In this document: in pieces, positions 15,185-20,893 of the stretch
How positions within the stretch are numbered: the stretch's first letter is position 1
Layout of the letters: every line of letters begins with the position of its first letter
Translations under genes and position numbers: made by a program
From: Terrisporobacter othiniensis
GTDB taxonomy: Bacteria; Bacillota; Clostridia; Peptostreptococcales; Peptostreptococcaceae
Direction of reading: 5' to 3'
DNA: 20,893 nt
NCBI RefSeq assembly: GCF_000808015.1
Contig: NZ_JWHR01000048.1
Location: 1 to 20,893 of the forward strand
The notes under the pieces: model-generated
Told to the model about the DNA's origin: nothing
Seen by the model: the letters and a program-made list of their open reading frames with translations, nothing else
The model's database searches: none

Positions 15185-17665
15185 ATGAGTAAGAAGGTAG
15201 TTATAGTTGGTGGTGTTGCAGGTGGGGCATCAACAGCAGCAAGGTTAAGAAGAATAGATGAAGAGGCTAATATAATAATGTTTGAGAAGGGCGAGTATAT
15301 TTCTTTTGCAAACTGTGGTCTTCCATATTATATTGGAGGAACAATAAGTGAAAGAGATAAGCTAATAGTTACAAGTAAGGAATCTATGAGCAATAAATTT
15401 AACATTGATATAAGAAACTTTAGTGAAGTAATTAAGATAGATAGAGACCAAAAAATAGTTACAATAAAAAATCACAAGACTAATGAATTTTATGAAGAAA
15501 CATACGATAGTTTAGTATTATCACCAGGAGCTAGTCCTCTTAAGCCACCAATTCCAGGTATAAATGACTGTAATAATTTATTTACATTAAGAAATATACC
15601 AGACACAGATAAGATTAAGTTTTTCATAGATGAAAATAAACCAAAACATGCAACTGTAGTTGGTGGTGGATTTATTGGTCTTGAAATGCTAGAAAATCTA
15701 CATGATTTAGGATTAGAACTTACTTTAGTAGAAGCTAGTGATCAAGTTATGGCACCTCTTGATATAGAAATGGCAAGTATAATTCATGAACATCTTGTAG
15801 ATAAAGGTGTGGAGGTTATATTAAAAGATGGAGTAAATGAATTTAAAAATAATGGACAAAAAATTGTTTTGGCAAGTGGAAAAGAAATAAATACAGATAT
15901 GATTATTTTGTCTATAGGTGTTAAACCAGAAACAGATATTGCAAAAGAGTGTGGGATTAAGTTAAATCAACGTGGAGCTATAGTAGTTGATAAAAATATG
16001 AAAACTTCTGATAAGAATATTTATGCTTTAGGTGATGCAGTAGAAATTATGGATTTTGTAAACAAAAAGCAAACGATGATTCCTCTAGCATGGCCAGCAA
16101 ATAGACAAGGTAGAATAGTGGCAGACAATATATCTGGTAAAAAATCTGAATACAAAGGAAGTCTTGGTTCATCTGTGGCAAAAGTATTTGACTATACTGT
16201 TGCTACAACAGGAAATAATGAAAAAACTTTGAAAAGACTAGGAATGGATTATGAAGTAATTCACATTCATCCATCTTCCCATGCAGGGTATTATCCAGGA
16301 TCATTCCCAATAGCGTATAAGATGACCTTTGATCCTAAGAATGGAAGAATTTTTGGTGCACAGGGAGTAGGAATAGATGGAGTAGAAAAAAGAATAGATA
16401 TAATTGCTACTGCCATTAAAGGTAATCTTACAATATATGACTTGCAAGATGTAGAGCCTTGTTATGCTCCACCATACAATTCTGCAAAAGATCCAGTAAA
16501 CATGTTAGGATATTATGCTGAAAATATAATAGAAAATAAAGTTAAGGTTATTCAATGGAATGAAGTTGATAAATTAGACAAAAATAATTCAATAATTTTG
16601 GATATAAGAGAAGAATTTGAGTTAGCAACAGGAGTAATAGAAAACTCTATAAATATACCTTTAAGTGTTCTTAGAGATAGATTAAATGAAATACCTAAGA
16701 ATAAAAAGATATATGTTACTTGCCAAGTGGGTCTTAGAGGATATATTGCTTGTAGGATTTTATCTCATCACGGTTTTGATTGTACTAATATTGATGGTGG
16801 CATAAAAACTTATTTAGCCGTAAAGAAGTCTGAAAAAGCTTTGAATGGTCAAAATAATAAGAATCTGAATAATGGGGGAGAGGAAATGAAAAGAGAGGAT
16901 TTTAATAAGGATAATATAAAGGCTCATGTTACATTAGATGCTTGTGGTCTTCAATGTCCTGGTCCAATAAGAAGGGTATTTGAAGAAATTAATAAGATGG
17001 AAGAAAATCAAATACTAAAAGTTAGGGCTAGTGATCCAGGGTTTACAAAAGATATAGATTCTTGGTGTGATAAGACAGGAAATATTTTATTAAAATCTGA
17101 TTTTGATAAGGATAAGAAAGCCTTTGTAGCTTATATTAAAAAAGGAAATAAAGATGTAAAAGTAAATCCTTCTTGCTCTTTAAGTACGAATGAAAAAGAT
17201 GGGGCTACTATGGTTGTATTTAGTGGTGACTTAGATAAAGCTATAGCATCCTTTATAATTGCCACAGGAGCAGCATCTATGGGTAAGCCAGTAACTATGT
17301 TCTTTACATTTTGGGGACTTAATATATTAAAAAGAAAAGACAAACCATCTGTCACAAAAGATACTATGGAGAAAATGTTTGATATAATGTTGCCATCAAA
17401 TACAGAAAAATTACCTTTATCACAAATGAATATGGGTGGTATGGGACCAAAAATGATAAAACAAATAATGAAAAAGCATAATGTAGATGATATAGATACA
17501 CTAATAAAAAATGCTGTAGATATGGGTGTAAAAATAGTAGCCTGCTCTATGAGTATGGAGCTTATGGGAATTAAAGCTGAAGAATTTATTGATGGTGTAG
17601 AAATAGGAGGAGTGGCATCTTATTTAGGAGCCACAGAAGAATCAAATTTAAATTTATTTATATAA
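15185..17665 (+). CDS. CoA-disulfide reductase / rhodanese / TusA / DsrE2 fusion protein
   Basis: Four-domain cytosolic sulfur enzyme of 826 residues. Residues 1-450 form a flavin-dependent pyridine-nucleotide disulfide oxidoreductase: FAD motif VVIVGGVAGGASTAARLRR, active C44 in SFANCGLPYYIGG as in CoA-disulfide and NADH-dependent persulfide reductases, a second nucleotide site VVGGGFIGLEMLENL, and the FAD motif NIYALGDA. Residues about 455-555 are a rhodanese with C513 in TCQVGLRGY. Residues about 575-650 are TusA-like with C587-GLQ-C591-PGP. Residues 670-826 are DsrE2-like with C787. The four thiols could pass sulfane sulfur between domains and reduce it with NAD(P)H. A ribosome binding site and an in-frame ATG (codon 568) lie exactly at the rhodanese/TusA joint. 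AAAGGGG precedes the first ATG. Substrate (CoA persulfide, CoA disulfide or polysulfide) is inferred. Confidence 0.93.
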   Translation: MSKKVVIVGGVAGGASTAARLRRIDEEANIIMFEKGEYISFANCGLPYYIGGTISERDKLIVTSKESMSNKFNIDIRNFSEVIKIDRDQKIVTIKNHKTNEFYEETYDSLVLSPGASPLKPPIPGINDCNNLFTLRNIPDTDKIKFFIDENKPKHATVVGGGFIGLEMLENLHDLGLELTLVEASDQVMAPLDIEMASIIHEHLVDKGVEVILKDGVNEFKNNGQKIVLASGKEINTDMIILSIGVKPETDIAKECGIKLNQRGAIVVDKNMKTSDKNIYALGDAVEIMDFVNKKQTMIPLAWPANRQGRIVADNISGKKSEYKGSLGSSVAKVFDYTVATTGNNEKTLKRLGMDYEVIHIHPSSHAGYYPGSFPIAYKMTFDPKNGRIFGAQGVGIDGVEKRIDIIATAIKGNLTIYDLQDVEPCYAPPYNSAKDPVNMLGYYAENIIENKVKVIQWNEVDKLDKNNSIILDIREEFELATGVIENSINIPLSVLRDRLNEIPKNKKIYVTCQVGLRGYIACRILSHHGFDCTNIDGGIKTYLAVKKSEKALNGQNNKNLNNGGEEMKREDFNKDNIKAHVTLDACGLQCPGPIRRVFEEINKMEENQILKVRASDPGFTKDIDSWCDKTGNILLKSDFDKDKKAFVAYIKKGNKDVKVNPSCSLSTNEKDGATMVVFSGDLDKAIASFIIATGAASMGKPVTMFFTFWGLNILKRKDKPSVTKDTMEKMFDIMLPSNTEKLPLSQMNMGGMGPKMIKQIMKKHNVDDIDTLIKNAVDMGVKIVACSMSMELMGIKAEEFIDGVEIGGVASYLGATEESNLNLFI
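16874..16888 (+). promoter_or_regulatory. Internal ribosome binding site and in-frame start inside the fusion gene
   Basis: GGGGGAGAGG at 16874-16883 lies 2 nt before an in-frame ATG at 16886 (codon 568 of 826). The spot is the low-complexity linker (NNKNLNNGGEEM) between rhodanese and TusA. Initiation here would give a separate 259-residue TusA-DsrE2 protein. Confidence 0.45.
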
Positions 17666-17789
17666 ACTAAAAAATGTGTAATAATACAAAATATGGGTAT
17701 ATAAATTAATAATAATGTGGATATAAATTTGTTATTGTAATAAAATATAAATGACAGAAAATATATAGAAAAATATGGAGGATATTGTA

Positions 17790-18098
17790 ATGGCACAAAT
17801 GCTAAATAATGATAATTTTAATACATCTATAGAAAGTGGAGTATGCGTAGTAGATTTCTTTGCTACATGGTGTGGACCTTGCAAAATGTTAGCTCCTGTA
17901 TTCGAAGAATTAAGTGGAGAAATGGATGGAGTTAATTTCTTTAAAGTTGACGTAGATCAAGCGTTAGATGTTGCGAGAAGATATGCAATAACAACAGTTC
18001 CAACAATGATAATATTCAAAGATGGTGAAGCTGTAGATAAAATGGTAGGTTTCCTTCCTAAAGAACATATAAAAGCAAAAATAGAAGCACAATTATAA
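17790..18098 (+). CDS. trxA: Thioredoxin
   Basis: Small cytosolic disulfide reductant of 102 residues, the usual size. The active site is FFATWCGPCKM with C28 and C31; the buried Asp D22 and the cis-proline loop TTVPT are present, followed by the GxxxxxxVGFLPKEHI end. The ATG at 17790 is chosen because GGAGG ends 8 nt before it; the ATG at 17775 overlaps that site. It lies 125 nt after the fusion oxidoreductase, with no terminator seen between, so it may share a transcript or have its own promoter. It is a plausible acceptor that regenerates the rhodanese and fusion-enzyme cysteines. No thioredoxin reductase gene is next to it. Confidence 0.95.
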   Translation: MAQMLNNDNFNTSIESGVCVVDFFATWCGPCKMLAPVFEELSGEMDGVNFFKVDVDQALDVARRYAITTVPTMIIFKDGEAVDKMVGFLPKEHIKAKIEAQL

Positions 18099-18120
18099 TA
18101 ATAATTAATGTTACAATAAA

Positions 18121-18163
18121 TAAAATGGTGATATCTTATAAGATTCACCATTTTATTTTTTTG
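18121..18163 (+). terminator. Terminator of the thioredoxin gene
   Basis: An 11-bp stem, TAAAATGGTGA with TCACCATTTTA, is capped by the inner ATCT/AGAT pairing and followed by T7. Confidence 0.88.
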
Positions 18164-18429
18164 TATCTAAATAGGGAATCATTGAATTAAATGGATATAT
18201 TTACTAAAAAGATAAGGGGGTTGAGTATTAAATTATAAAAAATGATACTATTTTAGTTAAAAGGTTACGAAAAAGTTACAAAAATGTATTTTTTTTACTG
18301 TCGAAATATAGACAAAGTATTATAAAAATGTAATAATAGTATTAATACCAAGTAAATATGTTTCATAAATGTTACATATTGGAAGGGGGATAGAAATTAC
18401 AATTTATAAAATTGTAAAATCGATTAATT
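18164..18429 (+). promoter_or_regulatory. Leader and control region of the NlpC/P60 hydrolase gene
   Basis: A 266-bp non-coding stretch. It contains 11-bp-spaced GTTAC repeats (18264-18280), a weak promoter candidate (TAGACA, 16 nt, TAATAA), an AAGGGGG run at 18383-18389, and a small hairpin (ACAATTT-ATA-AAATTGT) between that run and the ATG. Confidence 0.5.
18264..18280 (-). promoter_or_regulatory. Candidate WalR-type response-regulator box
   Basis: On the minus strand the sequence is TGTAAC, five T, CGTAAC. The published WalR pattern TGTWAH-N5-TGTWAH fits at all but one position. A third, degraded copy follows at the same 11-bp period (GTATTT at 18286). WalR controls NlpC/P60 autolysins in Bacillus, which suits the gene downstream. 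Confidence 0.4.
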
Positions 18430-19764
18430 ATGAGTATAAACAAAAAATATGTAATGGCAGGTATGCTAGCTACAGCGCTAGTAGCACCTATAACAGATGC
18501 AACAAACTCTTATGCAGATGATACAAGAACAATAACAGGAAGAGTAAACTTTAGAACTGGACCAGGTAATGAATATGATTCAATGGGTAAAATTGAAGAA
18601 GGTGAAACAGTTACTTATTTAGGTTCGAATGGTGGATGGAGAAAAGTAAAATATAATTCTAAAGTAGGTTATGTATATAAGAATTATATTTCAGAAGGAA
18701 CTACTAGTACAACTAGCGTAAAATACGTAAAATGTAATAAGTCATTAAACGTAAGAAAAGGACCATCAACAAGTTATTCAATAATAACAAGTTTATCTAA
18801 TGGAACTAAAGTTAACGTAATATCAAGTAGTGGTGGTTGGTCCAAAATAACTACTGGAAGCACAACAGGATATGTTTCAAATCAATATTTAAGCAATAGT
18901 GCTCCAAGTTCAAGTAGCGAAACATCAACTACTAAATATGTAGTAGCAAATGTTGGGCTAAATGTGAGAAAAGGACCATCAACAAGCCATGCAGTAGTAA
19001 CTACATTAGCTAATGGAACAAAAGTTACAGTTAAATCAACTAGCAATGGATGGTCAAAAATAACTACTGGAAATATAACAGGATATGTTTCTAGTTCGTA
19101 TTTAACTAGTAGTAAACCAAGTACGGATGATAATTCAACTAATGAAACATCAACTATTAAATATGTAGATGCAAATGTTGGCTTAAATGTAAGAAAAGGA
19201 CCATCAACGAGCTATGCAGCAATAACTAAATTAGCAGATGGAACAAAAGTTACAGTTAAATCAACTAGCAATGGATGGTCAAAAATAACTACTGGAAATA
19301 TAACAGGATATGTTTCTAGTTCGTATTTAACGAGTAAAAAACCATCTTCAGGAAGTTCTTCAAGTTCAGATTCTTCAACTAGTACTTCGGCAAGTAAATT
19401 AATTTCTTATGCAAAGAAATTTTTAGGAAAGCCTTATGTATGGGGAGCTCAAGGACCAAATGGATTTGACTGTTCAGGATTTACATATTACGTATTTAAA
19501 AATTCTGCTGGAATAACATTACCTAGAACATCATCTATGCAAAGTAAATATGGAACTGCTGTAAGTAAAAGTAATTTGAAGCCAGGAGACTTACTATTCT
19601 TTGATACTGTCGGATCAAATAATGGTGGAGTTACTCACTGCGGTATATATATTGGTAATGGTCAAATGATACATGCAGCTTCAGGTCAGGGTAAGGTTGT
19701 TATAAATAACATAAACAGTTCTTACTATGTGAATGCTTATGTAAATGCAAGAAGAGTTTTATAA
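18430..19764 (+). CDS. Secreted SH3-repeat NlpC/P60 peptidoglycan endopeptidase
   Basis: Exported cell-wall hydrolase of 444 residues that would cut peptide stems of peptidoglycan. An N-terminal signal peptide ([26 protein letters not shown], cut near residue 30) is followed by four bacterial SH3 domains (about 33-90, 97-155, 168-228, 243-303) that bind the wall, each with VNFRTGPG or [11 protein letters not shown]. and GYV...Y. Then comes a serine-rich linker and a C-terminal NlpC/P60 domain (about 321-444) with the Cys-His-His triad C348 (FDCSGF), H403 (VTHCGIYIG) and H415 (MIHAAS). SH3 domains 3 and 4 share a 94-bp identical stretch, a recent duplication. The ATG lacks a nearby ribosome binding site; the best purine run is 40 nt upstream. 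A strong terminator follows. Homologues act in daughter-cell separation and autolysis. Confidence 0.93.
   Translation: MSINKKYVMAGMLATALVAPITDATNSYADDTRTITGRVNFRTGPGNEYDSMGKIEEGETVTYLGSNGGWRKVKYNSKVGYVYKNYISEGTTSTTSVKYVKCNKSLNVRKGPSTSYSIITSLSNGTKVNVISSSGGWSKITTGSTTGYVSNQYLSNSAPSSSSETSTTKYVVANVGLNVRKGPSTSHAVVTTLANGTKVTVKSTSNGWSKITTGNITGYVSSSYLTSSKPSTDDNSTNETSTIKYVDANVGLNVRKGPSTSYAAITKLADGTKVTVKSTSNGWSKITTGNITGYVSSSYLTSKKPSSGSSSSSDSSTSTSASKLISYAKKFLGKPYVWGAQGPNGFDCSGFTYYVFKNSAGITLPRTSSMQSKYGTAVSKSNLKPGDLLFFDTVGSNNGGVTHCGIYIGNGQMIHAASGQGKVVINNINSSYYVNAYVNARRVL
19013..19106 (+). repeat. 94-bp direct repeat, copy 1 (SH3 domain 3)
   Basis: Identical base for base to 19238-19331, at an offset of 225 bp (75 codons), so the frame is kept. 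It begins at ATGGAACAAAAG and ends at TATTTAAC. Confidence 0.95.
19238..19331 (+). repeat. 94-bp direct repeat, copy 2 (SH3 domain 4)
   Basis: Second identical copy. Synonymous sites are unchanged as well, which indicates recent duplication or gene conversion of SH3 modules within the gene, not selection on the protein alone. Confidence 0.95.
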
Positions 19765-19795
19765 TCATCGAAAAGTTAAAAAAGAAATGTACATT

Positions 19796-19831
19796 GGAAT
19801 TATTAAGTAAATCTTAATAATTCCTTTTTTT
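19796..19831 (+). terminator. Terminator of the NlpC/P60 gene
   Basis: A perfect 12-bp stem, GGAATTATTAAG with CTTAATAATTCC, has a 5-nt loop and is followed by T7. Confidence 0.92.
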
Positions 19832-19999
19832 ATTATGAAAATAATATAAAAATCATAAAAATATAAGCTATTTACTCATTTGCTAGACGTAAGATATGGA
19901 AAGTGTAATAATATAAGAAAGGAATAAGTGAAAAAAATGAAACTATTCCTTTTGAAAAAAATGTCAAACTATAAGATTTATTATGAAGAGGTGGATAAA

Positions 20000-20893
20000 A
20001 TGAATGTTACTCTTATTTTATATGAAAGTAAGTATGGGACAGGTAAGATTGTTGCAGATACCATATGTCCAGTATTAGGTCCAGCAAAATCTTTTGACAT
20101 TAATGATGCGCCACATGATATTAAGTATTACTCTAATATTGTTTTAGTATTTTCCATGTATGGACATCATAGCTGCAAAAAAATATTAAAATATATAGAC
20201 GATAACAAAATAGATTTTAGTAAAAAAAGAGTAGCCTTAGTATGCATAGGTCTTAACAAACAAGATGGTATAAATGAGATTAATAAAATAAAAACAATTA
20301 TAAATAAGGAATGTATTTTTAGTGAATTTATAAAAGGTGAAATGTTTATAAATAAGCTTTCCTCTGAGGATAAGGAAAAAATAAAAGCATTCTGTTCTAA
20401 GGTTGGAATACCTTTCGGTGATTTAGGAAAACTTGATGATAGTAAAGTGTTGGAATTGGGTAAAAATTTAATAGAATATTTTAATACGCCGCAATTTATA
20501 CCTCCAGCTAATGTAACAAAAAAAGAAATTGAAACTTTTCTCATAAATAAAAATACATGCACTTTAGCAACTGGATATGGAGATTTTGTAAGAGCAACAC
20601 CTTTAGAGTATGAGTATTACAATGAAAATTTATATATAATTAGTGAAGGTGGATTGAAGTTTATAGGGCTTTTAAAAAATAACCAGGTATCTATTTGTAT
20701 ATATGAAGATTATAAAAATATGAATAATTTATGTGGTCTTCAAATAAGTGGAGAAGCAGAAATTTTACAACCATGGTGTGAAGAATATTTAGAAGTATTT
20801 ACTAGAAAAGAACTTAAAATAGAAAATATATCAAAACTACCTTTTAATATGAATATAATAAAAATTGTACCAACTAAGTATGAGTTTTTATGT
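20000..20893 (+). CDS. Flavodoxin-like plus FMN split-barrel protein, cut by window end
   Basis: Partial gene, 298 codons with no stop before the right edge. Residues 1 to about 160 look like a flavodoxin fold: VTLILYESKYGTGKIVAD is strand 1 with the phosphate-binding loop, and SNIVLVFSMYGHHSCKKI is the next FMN-contact strand. From about 175 the sequence (TLATGYGDFVRATPLEYEYYNENLYIISEGGLKFIGLLKNNQVSICIYE...) is of the pyridoxamine-phosphate-oxidase-like FMN split barrel. Such fusions occur in anaerobic clostridia as flavin redox proteins, but the exact substrate is unknown. The start at 20000 has GAGGTGG 5 nt upstream and begins right at strand 1. In-frame GTG 19928, ATG 19937 and ATG 19961 would add a basic lead of up to 24 residues and cannot be excluded. 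Confidence 0.82.
   Translation, partial: MNVTLILYESKYGTGKIVADTICPVLGPAKSFDINDAPHDIKYYSNIVLVFSMYGHHSCKKILKYIDDNKIDFSKKRVALVCIGLNKQDGINEINKIKTIINKECIFSEFIKGEMFINKLSSEDKEKIKAFCSKVGIPFGDLGKLDDSKVLELGKNLIEYFNTPQFIPPANVTKKEIETFLINKNTCTLATGYGDFVRATPLEYEYYNENLYIISEGGLKFIGLLKNNQVSICIYEDYKNMNNLCGLQISGEAEILQPWCEEYLEVFTRKELKIENISKLPFNMNIIKIVPTKYEFLC

Noticed and set aside
18715..19340. Tandem repeats as a CRISPR array or mobile repeat
   Set aside because: They are in-frame SH3 protein modules with a 75-codon offset between copies 3 and 4; there are no spacers.
20167..20562. 131-codon minus-strand frame in the flavodoxin gene
   Set aside because: The plus strand has a continuous frame with flavodoxin motifs and a ribosome binding site; the minus frame has neither.

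Overview
The window is very A+T-rich. Its genes have strong GGAGG-type ribosome binding sites, tight operons and U-tract terminators. Its gene types are typical of a low-G+C anaerobic Firmicute: a pst-phoU operon, a CoA-disulfide-reductase fusion, an NlpC/P60 wall hydrolase with SH3 repeats, and a flavodoxin/split-barrel protein. This fits Clostridium sensu stricto, but the sequence alone does not fix the species. I see no rRNA, tRNA, CRISPR array, transposase or phage module, so the window reads as chromosomal housekeeping and accessory genes.

Layout. (1) 1-4800: remnant of a small membrane protein, a cytosolic GH3 glycosidase, a 60-aa hydrophilic protein of unknown function, a 228-aa protein with a PD-(D/E)XK-nuclease-like motif, and a GNAT acetyltransferase. 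(2) 4931-6122: the Na+/H+ antiporter NhaA, whose proper start is separated from its body by a one-base frameshift in a T run. (3) 8038-6221, minus strand: a sulfur-transport operon of two half-size YeeE/YedE proteins followed by a Crp/Fnr-type regulator with three cysteines in its sensor domain. (4) A secreted Ig-like/Cys-motif protein (minus) and a RelA/SpoT-domain nucleotide synthetase-like protein (plus), divergently arranged. (5) 9936-14018: a complete phosphate-uptake operon pstS-pstC-pstA-pstB-phoU, with a hairpin between pstS and pstC. (6) 14092-14922, minus: a YvlD/holin-IV-like membrane protein and a single-domain rhodanese. (7) 15185-18098: a four-domain CoA-disulfide-reductase/rhodanese/TusA/DsrE2 fusion, then thioredoxin. 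(8) 18430-19764: a secreted four-SH3 NlpC/P60 hydrolase. (9) 20000 to the right edge: a flavodoxin plus FMN-split-barrel protein, cut by the window.

The unifying theme is sulfane-sulfur and redox handling. The YeeE pair would import a reduced sulfur compound such as thiosulfate. The rhodanese, the fusion enzyme (with rhodanese, TusA and DsrE cysteines that could relay a persulfide) and thioredoxin could move and reduce sulfane sulfur, and the cysteine-bearing Crp/Fnr regulator may sense it. These genes are split into two blocks by the phosphate operon. That they form one regulon is inference, supported only by gene content and a weak shared promoter motif. The most unusual observations are the in-frame internal ribosome binding site and ATG at the rhodanese/TusA boundary of the fusion gene, the nhaA frameshift, and the WalR-like direct repeats and displaced Shine-Dalgarno upstream of the NlpC/P60 gene.
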